Of a stretch of DNA of 64,000 nucleotides, positions 45,599 through 54,268 are shown one piece after another; within the stretch, counting starts at the first letter, position 1; every line of letters starts with the position of its first letter. Under the pieces are notes generated by a model. That model had not been told where the DNA came from and did not search any database. It was given only the letters and a program-made list of their open reading frames with translations. The DNA is taken from contig JBKAHA010000001.1 of assembly GCA_046290675.1 (NCBI GenBank), positions 1,021,100-1,085,099 on the forward strand. Direction: 5' to 3'. The position numbers and the translations under genes are program-made. The stretch is from Aureliella sp046290675 (lineage in GTDB: Bacteria > Planctomycetota > Planctomycetia > Pirellulales > Pirellulaceae).

Positions 45599-46253
45599 CA
45601 GTATGCCACAGTGGTTTGAACTCGGGGAACTCCGCGGGGACAGTTCGAGTGCTTGCCTTGATCGTTGACTTGGTTACCCAAACCATTTCGTTGGGTGCAG
45701 GTATCGAACCTTTCTCTGCAAACTGCAGTTCCAGGCTGTTGGCGAAAACCTCCGCTGCTGCGACTTGATCACGATCGACCAGCGGGGAAAGCGGCGATCG
45801 AACTAAGAAGCTCGCCAGATCAGTGCCAACGCCGGGGGAGTTCGACACGCAAAATCGATTGTAGTAATTGACTGCGCGAAAGTTCCGAAACTTCTCCCAT
45901 CCGCTTTCATTGCCCCAGTACGGCGAATTCCAAAAGCCAACGTTCCTGTCCAGCTCGTCGTACAAGTCAGCGCTGACCCAAAGATTGGCAACTTCAGGGT
46001 CCGGAGCAAACATGCTCCAAGAGCGCTGCCACAATCCCGAATATCCGGTTACGGTTTCCACCGTGGGTTTAATACCGTAATTTGCAAGCCATCCAAGGGC
46101 CCCGTCCGTCGGAGCCACGTCGACCGCAATGACTAGCATGTAAGACAACGCGAAAATCCGAACCAGCACCCGCTGGAGTGAGCTGAATTGGTCTTTTGCT
46201 CGCGGCGCACCGGTATAGCTCGGTTCGCTACCAATTGTGGTTGGATCTTGCAT
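45588..46253 (-). CDS. Partner of the HTTM protein, single-pass membrane protein
   Basis: A 221-residue protein with one hydrophobic segment at about 31-46 (VRIFALSYMLVIAVDVAP). An outer part of about 170 residues with an aromatic-rich stretch (GYSGLWQRSWSMFAPDP, NVGFWNSPYWGNESGWEKF) follows. WSMFAPDP is a motif often seen in proteins next to HTTM genes. It begins with ATG 46253 and is translationally coupled to the HTTM gene. No enzymatic family recognised; it probably forms a complex with the HTTM protein. Confidence 0.75.
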   Translation of the reverse strand: MQDPTTIGSEPSYTGAPRAKDQFSSLQRVLVRIFALSYMLVIAVDVAPTDGALGWLANYGIKPTVETVTGYSGLWQRSWSMFAPDPEVANLWVSADLYDELDRNVGFWNSPYWGNESGWEKFRNFRAVNYYNRFCVSNSPGVGTDLASFLVRSPLSPLVDRDQVAAAEVFANSLELQFAEKGSIPAPNEMVWVTKSTIKASTRTVPAEFPEFKPLWHTDDQ

Positions 46254-46574
46254 TCACTGCTCCAGGGGCGGGAGCCCGTCGAATCGGCTGCCCGGCGTCG
46301 CATTCATTGAACACGGAATTCCCACAAGTTTTGCTTCCGCAAAGCGCCGGCATGAAGATTAGTTCCCTACCGGGTGCGCAAGCCTACTTTTGCTCTCCAC
46401 CTAATCGCTAGAATCGTCACGAACATACGCCGTAACGCTGAATGGGCGTGGCACTCTATTGGGCTAGCACCTGTACTTCGAATTCGAAACGCTGCCAGAA
46501 TCAGCGTTGTTTTGCAGTGACCAGACGCTAACAGGCTAAAAAAAAGCCAAGACCGTCTCACAAAAATCGATCTG
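46254..46574. other. Non-coding spacer
   Basis: About 320 bp upstream of the HTTM pair and downstream of kynU. No gene or repeat was recognised. A run of eight T (minus strand) follows a poor hairpin near 46540 and is not called as a terminator. Confidence 0.5.
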
Positions 46575-47855
46575 CTAGGACAAGAGCTGTGCGAGCCGAG
46601 CCACGAATCGCTCGATATCTTGGAACGAATTATAGAGGGGGACGGGAGCAGCGCGGATCACATTCGGTTCCCGCCAGTCCGTATGAATACCGGACTGACC
46701 CAGCGCATCGTAGATTTCCCGACCAGATGTCGTTGAAGCAACAATTTCCAGCGATAGCTGACAGCCTGACTCCGAGCAATCGCTAGGTGTCAGCACGTCA
46801 ACAACTCCATTACAGTGCTCTGACAGCTGCTGCCTAAAGTAGTTACTGAGACGAATTGACTTCTCTCGCAGCTGATGGATTCCCCCTGCATCGCGGAACA
46901 AATCCAAAGCAGGTTCAAGTGCGGCCAACGATAGGATCGGCGGGTTACTCAACTGCCAACCATGAGCGTTGGCTTCAGCCACAAATTCTGGTCGCATTTC
47001 GAATCGCGAAGCGCGCTCGTGGCCCCACCAACCAGCAAGTCGCGGCACGTTGATATCCGTTGCATGATCTTTGCGGATGTAGCAACCACCAAGTGAACCG
47101 GGGCCGCCATTCATATACTTGTACGTACACCAACACGCGAAATCTGGCCCCCATTTGGAAAGCTCAAGAGGGATATTTCCAGCCGCGTGGGCAAGGTCCC
47201 ACCCGACCGCAATTCCATACTCGCGGGCTCTTGCTGTAATCGTATCCATCTCCAGCACTTGCCCAGTGTAGTACTGCACACCAGGCAATAGGATGAGTGC
47301 GAGCGATTCGCGGTGCCGCTCGATCTGCTCCAAAATGGAAGCCGTCGAGAACAAAAAGCTCTTATCGCTAGCAGGAACGACGACGAGGGCTGCATCTGGA
47401 TCAATGCCACGCATTCGCAAGTGGCTATAGACGGCCTGATGATCGGAGGGAAAGGCATGCGATTCAATCAAGATTTTGTTGCGTTGCCCGTCCGGCCGAT
47501 AGAACGAAGCCATCATTAAGTGCAAGTTGACGGTGAGGGTATTCATCACGACAACTTCGCTCGGTTCCGCGCCGACGACTGGCGCCATTTTCTCGCTGAT
47601 CCTCTCCGGCAGATCCATCCAGGCGGTCCCGCTCTCGCCTGCTTCAAAGTGGCCGTGCACTGCTGAGTGTTGCCACAAATCCAGAGTCTGTTTCAGCGCC
47701 TCAATTGTCGCTTTCGGCTGGAGACCAAGCGAATTGCCAACAAAATAGACGTCGGGCCGGCCAGCTGTGGTCGGAAACAGAAACTGCTCGCGGAAACATC
47801 GAAGCGGATCTTCAAGGTCCAGCTGCGCCGCGGACCGATATATCTCGTTGTTCAA
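46575..47855 (-). CDS. kynU: Kynureninase
   Basis: A 426-residue PLP enzyme that splits kynurenine or 3-hydroxykynurenine to (hydroxy)anthranilate and alanine. The PLP lysine is Lys246 in CWCTYKYMNGGPG. Other family blocks are VYFVGNSLGLQPK, VVVMNTLTVNLHLMMASFY, GWDLAHAAGN and GWWGHERASRFEM. The start appears to be TTG 47855, because no ATG or GTG lies in the open frame before it. Just upstream are three 19-bp repeats. A cyclase-family gene of kynurenine-formamidase type precedes it on the same strand, supporting a tryptophan-degradation role. Confidence 0.94.
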   Translation of the reverse strand: MNNEIYRSAAQLDLEDPLRCFREQFLFPTTAGRPDVYFVGNSLGLQPKATIEALKQTLDLWQHSAVHGHFEAGESGTAWMDLPERISEKMAPVVGAEPSEVVVMNTLTVNLHLMMASFYRPDGQRNKILIESHAFPSDHQAVYSHLRMRGIDPDAALVVVPASDKSFLFSTASILEQIERHRESLALILLPGVQYYTGQVLEMDTITARAREYGIAVGWDLAHAAGNIPLELSKWGPDFACWCTYKYMNGGPGSLGGCYIRKDHATDINVPRLAGWWGHERASRFEMRPEFVAEANAHGWQLSNPPILSLAALEPALDLFRDAGGIHQLREKSIRLSNYFRQQLSEHCNGVVDVLTPSDCSESGCQLSLEIVASTTSGREIYDALGQSGIHTDWREPNVIRAAPVPLYNSFQDIERFVARLAQLLS

Positions 47856-47864
47856 TACACTTGC

Positions 47865-47921
47865 CTTTGGATTCGGCCCTATGCTTTGGATTCCACCCTT
47901 TAATTTGGATGTGGCCCTTTA
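47865..47921. repeat. Three 19-bp tandem units upstream of kynU
   Basis: Units at 47865-47883, 47884-47902 and 47903-47921 follow the pattern CTTTGGATtCgGCCCTtTa. They sit 10-66 bases before the kynU start codon in an A/T-rich stretch, a position suited to an operator or leader. Confidence 0.7.
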
Positions 47922-48023
47922 AATAGCGAGGCCTCAAGATATCGTGCCCGCTCGACTCTCTCCGTTAGAAAGCAGACAAGCCCTCGGGGCCCAACGGTCA
48001 TCGCATCACGCATCGATTGGCCG

Positions 48024-48854
48024 CTATGCCAACGCGAGTTTCATGATCATGGGACGAGACGGTGCCGCGTCTCCAGCAAAACATGGCAGCTGGAGATTCA
48101 ACAAATAGACACTATCCTCGATGTCGTCTGGGATAAACGCCATCTCGGTAATTGTTCTTTCTTGACGAGTCTCACCGGTGAGGGAGTGTGTGCCCTCCGG
48201 TACATGCCAAAAAATATGATGGTTCGTCAAAAGGCCGTCATCGTACATCTTGTCGACAGATGGTAGGTCCACAATCAAATGGTGGCAGCCCAACTGATCG
48301 ATCAATTGCATAGCATCCGCCGTTAGAAAAGCTGGTTGAGTGCCAGTCGCGTATTGCCGCTGACGCTTTTCTGCATCATTTGGCAGCGTGCGAATGATGA
48401 TTGCTTTCGAATCGAGGCGTCCTAGCTCGCTATCCTTCAAACGCTGCAAAGCGATCATCAAATCACGTTTTGTGATGACTTGATCCGAAGCCTCGAAAGC
48501 GGGCCGATACGCTTCACCGCAGTTGGCAGCATCTCGAATCGGCACGGTAACGAGCTTCGCCAAACAAGCCAGCTCGTTGGCTGCATGCCCAATCCATATA
48601 TCCTCGTTCACAATATGCGAAACGGTCTCGGTATGGGTACCGTTGCAATGCGGAATGAACTCAAGTACATCGACATTGCAGCTGCCGCCAAGCTCAGTCT
48701 TGCCAACAAATCCGCCCAATCGCAGCACTTCTTGCTTAGCCTTAGCCGTCCCAAAGTGATTTGGCTGAGAACCGTTAAATTGCAGCGGGATGGAAAGGGC
48801 GACCGCTTCCTCACTTTGCACGAAAAATCGTTGGCCCTGAATTTCAACGGTCAT
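48024..48854 (-). CDS. Cyclase-family hydrolase, kynurenine formamidase-like
   Basis: A 276-residue (from ATG 48854) metal-dependent hydrolase of the cyclase family. The family's metal motif HxxGTHxxxxxH is present as HCNGTHTETVSH. Later blocks are LIVDLPSVDKMYDDG, LTNHHIFW and TITEMAFIPDDIEDSVYLLNL. KynB of this family hydrolyses N-formylkynurenine, the step before kynureninase, and kynU is the next gene. It is longer than classical KynB (about 210), so the assignment is by context and remains tentative. ATG 48860 and an extension to 48926 are possible but less supported. Confidence 0.75.
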   Translation of the reverse strand: MTVEIQGQRFFVQSEEAVALSIPLQFNGSQPNHFGTAKAKQEVLRLGGFVGKTELGGSCNVDVLEFIPHCNGTHTETVSHIVNEDIWIGHAANELACLAKLVTVPIRDAANCGEAYRPAFEASDQVITKRDLMIALQRLKDSELGRLDSKAIIIRTLPNDAEKRQRQYATGTQPAFLTADAMQLIDQLGCHHLIVDLPSVDKMYDDGLLTNHHIFWHVPEGTHSLTGETRQERTITEMAFIPDDIEDSVYLLNLQLPCFAGDAAPSRPMIMKLALA

Positions 48855-49105
48855 CTTCATCGTACGGATCTTCTGGCAAGGGGTCGTATCGAGAACTAGT
48901 GAGTAGAGTGGAAACGAGCGATTCAATGAGTTCCAACGTTCCGGACCAATTCTGCTCCTTGGCCGAGCTCACGTGTTTTTCTCAGCAATCGGAGATTCTT
49001 TGTCCCATATGGCTCGCCCCACTCGTCATCATGGTAACAACAGTTCAAGCTGCAAGTTTCCGCAGCTAAGACTTCACTCACTTTAGACGAAACCAAGGCA
49101 GCGCG

Positions 49106-49639
49106 ATGATTTCCCTTTCTTTCCGTAGGGCCGGCCTTCTATCTTTAGCTCCTTTCATCTTTGGAGCTCTCTCCACAAATAGCGTGATCCCCCAACTCTG
49201 CCATGGGCAGAATGAAGTCCAGCCGACGATCGATGATTTCGCTTGGATCGCCGGTCACTGGAGAGGAAACGCACTTGGGGGCGAATTTGAAGAAACTTGG
49301 AATCCACCGTTGGGCGGTACTATGGTCGGGATGTTTAAACTAGCCAAGGACGATGGCATCGCCTTCCACGAAATCCTGACCATCATGAAGATCAAGAACA
49401 GATTTGTTCTTCGCCTTAAGCATTTCGATGAGAACCTTAAGGGATGGGAGGCAAAGGATGAGTGGGAACAGTTTCCCCTTAAGTCGGTCACGAGCTCGAG
49501 AGCAATTTTTGACGGCCTGCGGTTTGAGCGTGTGAATGCGGATCAAATGAAGATTGTCGTTCGCGTTGAAGAAGGCAATGAGGCCACCGGCAAGAAAGCG
49601 GTTGAACTCACCTTCGATTGCAAACGGATGAAGCACTAG
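49106..49639 (+). CDS. DUF6265-type secreted protein
   Basis: A 177-residue protein with a signal peptide of about 33 residues and a lipocalin-like beta-barrel domain. It opens DDFAWIAGHWRGNALGGEFEE and WNPPLGGTMVGMFKLAKDDGI, the pattern of the DUF6265 family. It ends with VELTFDCKRMKH. Function of the family is unknown; small-molecule binding is a guess from the fold. It is divergent from the cyclase gene and convergent with the ligase-like operon. Confidence 0.82.
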   Translation: MISLSFRRAGLLSLAPFIFGALSTNSVIPQLCHGQNEVQPTIDDFAWIAGHWRGNALGGEFEETWNPPLGGTMVGMFKLAKDDGIAFHEILTIMKIKNRFVLRLKHFDENLKGWEAKDEWEQFPLKSVTSSRAIFDGLRFERVNADQMKIVVRVEEGNEATGKKAVELTFDCKRMKH

Positions 49640-49752
49640 GCTTAGGAGTACGAAGATTCGGGGTATTCGCCATCGGTATTCGGCGTAGCCGAGACCACAG
49701 CTGTTGAGTGACGCCGACTTGCTCGCAACTTGCGACGTCACCGCAAGAGAGG

Positions 49753-51222
49753 CTAGGCGTGTTCGTTCCAACCCTTCTTAATATTCTTCTCGCGCATCGC
49801 GACAAGCAGGGCATGGATTTGCTCTTCGGAGTTGCTGACAAGGACTTCTCGCTGAAGGGGATCTTTCCTGTTGGGACTAAAGTCAGTGTAGTGCAGCACG
49901 AAAGCCGGAAACTCTTCGCCCGATTCGCTCTTATTGGTCCGCAGGAGAACGAATTTGCGCACCATGGTCTCCCCCTTGAGCACCTTGGTAAAGACTTCGC
50001 GTTTGATCACTTCGGTCTTCGGCAGCGTGAAACTTTTTGCGTCTTGATGTGCCTGAGCCACTTCGACTCGGCTACTAATTTGCCCAATCGGTGTGTCGTC
50101 AAATTGCGGCTCCTTATCGTCACGCCTTCGCACGTACTGCGGTGAAATGATCGAAGCCAAAGGCATTCGGCGCACCACTTTGTATTCTTGCGAACTCGCT
50201 TCAAAGTCAATCACCATGCGGTTGACGTCACCTCCGCGTGTCGTCTGCGAAATCATGTCTAAGCAACTGATTTCAACAACCCACTCCGGCCGTACCATCT
50301 TGTAGGCAACATAGTCGGAGTTAACTTCCGCATACTCACTCCCAACGACCATGTCCTTCAAGTCGCTGAGCATCCCACGCCGGTCCTCTTCTGAAAAACC
50401 GCCACCGACCTTGGTGAGGACGTGGAGAGAACCATCACTGCGGGTGACAGCAAGAAGAAGGTCGTGGAGCAACCCTTCGCGATCATCTGTTGATTCAGTA
50501 AAACCGACGACAACTGCATCAATCGTGTGACGAGGCTTGAGCTTGAAAACACCGGCTTCATCGCTGCGAAGCACGATACCCTCGGCGTCTTCGTCCTCGA
50601 TCCATTGTGCAAACAACCGCTCAATCTCAGCAGGACTTTTCACCAGCACGGTTTCGACCGGCTGATTGAATTCGCTCTCGCCAAACGTGCTTTCGAGCGA
50701 TTGTCGGGTGGCGGCGAATTCCTCGGCGGGCGGATCGCCATCCCATTCAACGATATCGAACGGAGCGAACTGAATTCGTACAAGCTCGTCCTCTGATTTC
50801 GGACCGCGTGCAATCTTGGTCACATCGTGGACGCGTGGACGACGCTGGTCGTTATGGATAAACAGCTCACCAGCTATTTTGGCTGAGCCCACCCCGGCAT
50901 TGAGGAGCAACGACTTTGCTTCTTCCATCCACGGCAGCCCCACTCGTACTGTCCCGCCTGGGTTGATGCTGAAGACGTCCTCCCCATCGAATACGAGCAA
51001 GGTGAATTCACCATCGATCTTGCGACTCGCGAAATACTCTGCTTTGGGAACCTTTGAACGAATATCGTCTCTACCGATGGGCATCATGCGCCCGGAAACG
51101 GCTCGTCGATAGTCCTGAGCAGCACTTTGAGCCGAAGTGTCCGCGAGAATGGTCGCTGGTCCTACTGCGTAGCTGCCGAGCTTGACTTCCAATCGACTTC
51201 GGTCGAGATCCATCGTAGCCAT
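49753..51222 (-). CDS. ATP-dependent DNA/RNA ligase-like nucleotidyltransferase
   Basis: A 489-residue protein with the covalent nucleotidyltransferase motifs in order. Motif I is RKIDGE with Lys68 as the adenylated residue; motif III is GELFI (118-122); IIIa is FDIVEWDG (155-162); IV is EGIVLR (214-219); V is FKLKPRHTIDAVVVG (226-240). An OB-fold segment, KVGGGFSEEDR (271-281), follows, as in ATP-dependent DNA ligases. The last 150 residues are unlike the ligases I know. Its start overlaps the stop of the preceding gene (TAATG). DNA, RNA or another 5'-phosphorylated substrate is possible; no helicase, Ku or polymerase gene is nearby. Confidence 0.82.
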   Translation of the reverse strand: MATMDLDRSRLEVKLGSYAVGPATILADTSAQSAAQDYRRAVSGRMMPIGRDDIRSKVPKAEYFASRKIDGEFTLLVFDGEDVFSINPGGTVRVGLPWMEEAKSLLLNAGVGSAKIAGELFIHNDQRRPRVHDVTKIARGPKSEDELVRIQFAPFDIVEWDGDPPAEEFAATRQSLESTFGESEFNQPVETVLVKSPAEIERLFAQWIEDEDAEGIVLRSDEAGVFKLKPRHTIDAVVVGFTESTDDREGLLHDLLLAVTRSDGSLHVLTKVGGGFSEEDRRGMLSDLKDMVVGSEYAEVNSDYVAYKMVRPEWVVEISCLDMISQTTRGGDVNRMVIDFEASSQEYKVVRRMPLASIISPQYVRRRDDKEPQFDDTPIGQISSRVEVAQAHQDAKSFTLPKTEVIKREVFTKVLKGETMVRKFVLLRTNKSESGEEFPAFVLHYTDFSPNRKDPLQREVLVSNSEEQIHALLVAMREKNIKKGWNEHA

Positions 51223-52388
51223 TAGGAGTCACCTTTCTTTTTACGCGTCGAAGACTTTTTGGGGCTCTTTGCAGCCGCCTTCGTTGAGGAACTCTTCTTT
51301 GGCGTTTTCTTTTTTGTCGTCGCCTTGACCTTTTTCTTAGAAGCCGGATTCGAAGCTGTTGTGGCCGAAGGAGATTTGGCTTTCACCGTGGATTTGGTAC
51401 TCGCTGTTTGCTTCTTTGAGACTTTCTTCGGAGCTTTCTCAGTTACCGCCTTTTTCACCGCTGCCTTTTTCACCGCTGCCTTTTTCACCGCTGCCTTTTT
51501 CACCGCTGCCTTTATTACCGCTGCCTTTGCCGTTGTCACGGTGGAGGCCTCGACTTCCATTGCATTGGCCGCCGCAGGACGAGTGACTTGCTGCTTGGAC
51601 TTGGTCGTGACGGTCTTCTTCACTTCAGCCGATGGGTCCGATTCCGATGCCGCTCCAGCCGTCGAATCCTCGTCCGACGCGGGGGGCTTCTCGGCAGGGA
51701 CTTTCAATTCTTGATTCGAAAAGTGCAAGAGCAGGGCATATCGATCACCATCGACGCGTCCTTCCAAGAACCCACGATAAGGAGTCCCACCACGCCTGAG
51801 TATCAATGGTTGATTTGAGTTTGGGCCCGCCCCCAGCAACATCAAACTGTCACGTTGGTGCAGATCCTCGGCCATCGAATATAGAAAGTCGTAGGTCAAG
51901 CCGTTGACGTGCTGCAGTTGGACTTTACCTGAGAAAACGAACTTTCGAATCGCGTCGAGCTTGCGAATAAAGACTCCCGTCCACTTCAGCGGCGTATCAC
52001 TAGAAATGTTGGTATCGGCCAGCTGCCGCGGACGTCGCTCCCGTTCGCTGCCATCGGGATTCTTGACGACTTCACAGAAGCGAACATTCCGCACAATGCC
52101 CCTCTGCTTGTCCACGTAAACGCGTGAAGTTTCCTTTAGGAAGCGGCCGGTATTCTCCACGTCAATCTCAGGATCACCCTCGGTAAGCAACTCGGACAAC
52201 TTGCTTAGCGTCCCGTGTTCCGACTTCAGCTGCTCGATATCGTGCGACAACGTTGACTTCACGATTCGGATGCTGCTGGCTTGCCGGCCATCGTCGTCGA
52301 GCCAACGAATGCGTTTTTCCTGCGTCAGACTATTGGTCGCAACGACGGCATCCCGGCCTTTCGGGTTCGATAAATTGATTTCACCCAT
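51222..52388 (-). CDS. Ligase-operon protein with histone-H1-like basic tail
   Basis: A 388-residue protein in two parts. Residues 1-232 look globular and mixed alpha/beta with no family that I recognise (KLDAIRKFVFSGKVQLQHVNG, GTPYRGFLEGRVDGDRYAL). After an acidic linker (233-256) come about 130 residues almost wholly of Lys, Ala, Ser, Thr and Pro. They include five AAVKK units at about 290-314, coded by a 15-bp DNA repeat near 51445-51529. Such tails bind DNA non-specifically in bacterial H1-like proteins. It is coupled to the ligase-like gene and preceded by the 52407 gene. Confidence 0.8.
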   Translation of the reverse strand: MGEINLSNPKGRDAVVATNSLTQEKRIRWLDDDGRQASSIRIVKSTLSHDIEQLKSEHGTLSKLSELLTEGDPEIDVENTGRFLKETSRVYVDKQRGIVRNVRFCEVVKNPDGSERERRPRQLADTNISSDTPLKWTGVFIRKLDAIRKFVFSGKVQLQHVNGLTYDFLYSMAEDLHQRDSLMLLGAGPNSNQPLILRRGGTPYRGFLEGRVDGDRYALLLHFSNQELKVPAEKPPASDEDSTAGAASESDPSAEVKKTVTTKSKQQVTRPAAANAMEVEASTVTTAKAAVIKAAVKKAAVKKAAVKKAAVKKAVTEKAPKKVSKKQTASTKSTVKAKSPSATTASNPASKKKVKATTKKKTPKKSSSTKAAAKSPKKSSTRKKKGDS

Positions 52389-52406
52389 GGGTTCTGCCTC
52401 GTTGGA

Positions 52407-53051
52407 CTAAATCATGTCGAAACTGAGCATCGAGGAAGTATTATCCCCGTCGGATTCACTTTCCTCTTCCAATGGCAATGCCGATTGCATTCCAACGAAC
52501 TGAACCTCGGCCACATTCCCGACCAGCATCATTAGCTCATCGGATTCGTTCAACAGCATGAACGCAGTGTCGGCTTCAAGCCCTCCACGATAGCTGTATG
52601 CATATTTGAAAATCGTGCCACGCCGCAGTTCGGCCATCAGATCGTCGAGTCCCGATTCGGGTGGCAAAGACGATTCGCCCGGCTCCCAATGCAAGTGATA
52701 GACCAGTCGAATGTTGTGCTGCAGAAAGTCGGCTTCAGAGGCCGTTTCGAACAACTTAATCGGAGCGTTGAAGGAGGAAGGCACCGGTTCGACTAGGTCC
52801 CCATCCACGTTGTGTGGTCGAAGATCCGCCTTATTGGTCCAACAGCCATCGGCGTCCAGCCAACCGAGTCCGGTGCCACCCTTGCCAATTAGAGTGCGGC
52901 CATCGTCTGCAAGCGTCGCCAGCTCGCAGGCATCTTCGTTCTCGTCCAACGCGACCGTCTCTTTAAATCCATAGAGCTTGGTACGGTCGACTTTTTCGAG
53001 ACTAAACGGATACTCGGTATCGCCGAGTACAAATCGGAGTGCGCGAGGCAT
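52407..53051 (-). CDS. Unknown protein, first gene of the ligase-like operon
   Basis: A 214-residue acidic cytosolic protein without signal peptide or membrane segment. It opens MPRALRFVLGDTEYPFSLEK, has a beta-rich first half, and contains NIRLVYHLHW and TIFKYAYSYRGG in the second. The tail is acidic and Ser-rich (LEEESESDGDNTSS). No named domain was recognised. The gap to the next gene is 18 bases, so the three genes form one operon. Confidence 0.75.
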   Translation of the reverse strand: MPRALRFVLGDTEYPFSLEKVDRTKLYGFKETVALDENEDACELATLADDGRTLIGKGGTGLGWLDADGCWTNKADLRPHNVDGDLVEPVPSSFNAPIKLFETASEADFLQHNIRLVYHLHWEPGESSLPPESGLDDLMAELRRGTIFKYAYSYRGGLEADTAFMLLNESDELMMLVGNVAEVQFVGMQSALPLEEESESDGDNTSSMLSFDMI

Positions 53052-53194
53052 GGGGCTTTGAAGATAGCGAGCGTCAGCCGCTTCCCTGCGTCAAAACAGG
53101 TCATCCAACCGAAATTGACCACGTTCAAACATAGCTATGACAGGGGGATGCCGCCAAAGCATTCCTGAAGTTCATCGCCAAAACATCTAATTCA

Positions 53195-53362
53195 ATGACG
53201 TCTGCCCGTCCTCTTCGGCTGAGTCGCTACGATTTGACAGTGCATCAGGCTTTGGAGATTCTGCTACATCACCCTTCGCTCGCCATGGTTGGCAATTTCC
53301 GACTCTTCGTCAAAATCGGGACCATCGATCCGACAGTCGCCCGCGACAGACTTTGGATGTAA
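53195..53362 (+). CDS. Possible 55-residue small protein
   Basis: A short frame from ATG 53195 to TAA 53362 begins MTSARPLRLSRYDLTVHQAL and includes LEILLHHPSLAMVGNFRL. It looks protein-like and ends 6 bases before the TTG and 36 before the ATG of the DMT transporter, which could make them cotranscribed. No ribosome site is evident and no family is recognised, so this is a low-confidence call. The stretch before it (53052-53194) shows nothing. Confidence 0.3.
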   Translation: MTSARPLRLSRYDLTVHQALEILLHHPSLAMVGNFRLFVKIGTIDPTVARDRLWM

Positions 53363-53398
53363 CCACCATTGACTAGTTCCCCAACTGAAGAATGGCCG

Positions 53399-54268
53399 AT
53401 GACTCCGCGAATCGCCAGTTTGACTTTCGCTGCGTTGATTGCGTTTGCGGCGAATTCACTTCTCGGCCGAATGGCCCTGGGCAATAGTCTCCAGGATCCA
53501 ATCTCGTTTACTGCTGTGCGATTACTGTCGGGCGCTATCGCACTGATTGGATTGAACGCTTGGCTCGGAGAGAATTCACGGGCAGAACGCAGTGAAGTCT
53601 TCGAAGGAAAGTCTGATAGTACCGGAGCCCGCTGGTTGCCCGCGCTGTGGCTCTTTGGCTACGCAATTGCCTTTTCGTTAGCATACGTAACGCTTTCGGC
53701 TGCCACAGGGGCACTCGTTCTATTCGGGTTTGTTCAGCTAACGATGATGCTCTCGGCCTTTCTTCGCGGAGAGCGGCTGAGTATGACTCGCTGGCTCGGC
53801 TTTGGAATTGCTGTTGCCGGGGTCGTCTACCTGTTTTTGCCCGGCTTGACCGCGCCTGATCCGGTGGGCGCGTTGCTCATGTCAGCAGCGGGTATCGCTT
53901 GGGGACTGTATTCGATTGCGGGGCGGGGTGCCAAGACGCCCATCGCAATGACGACTCGCAACTTTGTTCTTGCTCTCCCGTTTGCTGCCGTATGTCCGCT
54001 ATTTGCACTCGGCAAACTGGAAGCGACGGGGCTCGGTTTGCTGCTAGCTTGCGTTTCCGGCGCTGTTACTTCGGGCGGAGGCTACGTGCTTTGGTACAAG
54101 GTGTTGCCGGCGTTTTCCACCAGTCAGGCATCCGTATTACAGCTATCCGTCCCCGTGATTGCCGCCGTAGGTGGGGTCTTATTTTTGGGGGAATCTCTCA
54201 CCATTCGCCTCGCCGTTTCGAGTTTGTTGATTCTCGGCGGCATCGCGTTGTCATTGCAGCGCCGTTAG
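53399..54268 (+). CDS. DMT-superfamily (EamA) transporter
   Basis: A 289-residue inner-membrane protein with about ten helices in two EamA repeats. Repeat one opens with FAALIAFAANSLLGRMAL. Repeat two is visible in AGIAWGLYSIAGRGA and ends FLGESLTIRLAVSSLLILGG. Family members export amino acids, metabolites or drugs; the substrate is unknown. I prefer ATG 53399, preceded by GAAG, to TTG 53369. It stands in a plus-strand block next to the ABC genes but is 416 bases from them. Confidence 0.9.
   Translation: MTPRIASLTFAALIAFAANSLLGRMALGNSLQDPISFTAVRLLSGAIALIGLNAWLGENSRAERSEVFEGKSDSTGARWLPALWLFGYAIAFSLAYVTLSAATGALVLFGFVQLTMMLSAFLRGERLSMTRWLGFGIAVAGVVYLFLPGLTAPDPVGALLMSAAGIAWGLYSIAGRGAKTPIAMTTRNFVLALPFAAVCPLFALGKLEATGLGLLLACVSGAVTSGGGYVLWYKVLPAFSTSQASVLQLSVPVIAAVGGVLFLGESLTIRLAVSSLLILGGIALSLQRR

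Noticed and set aside
46530..46565. T-rich hairpin as terminator for kynU
   Set aside because: The stem is too short and poorly paired.
51259..51714. Long hydrophobic plus-strand frame opposite the H1-like tail
   Set aside because: It is the antisense reading of the Lys/Ala repeats, which gives Phe-rich peptide by necessity.
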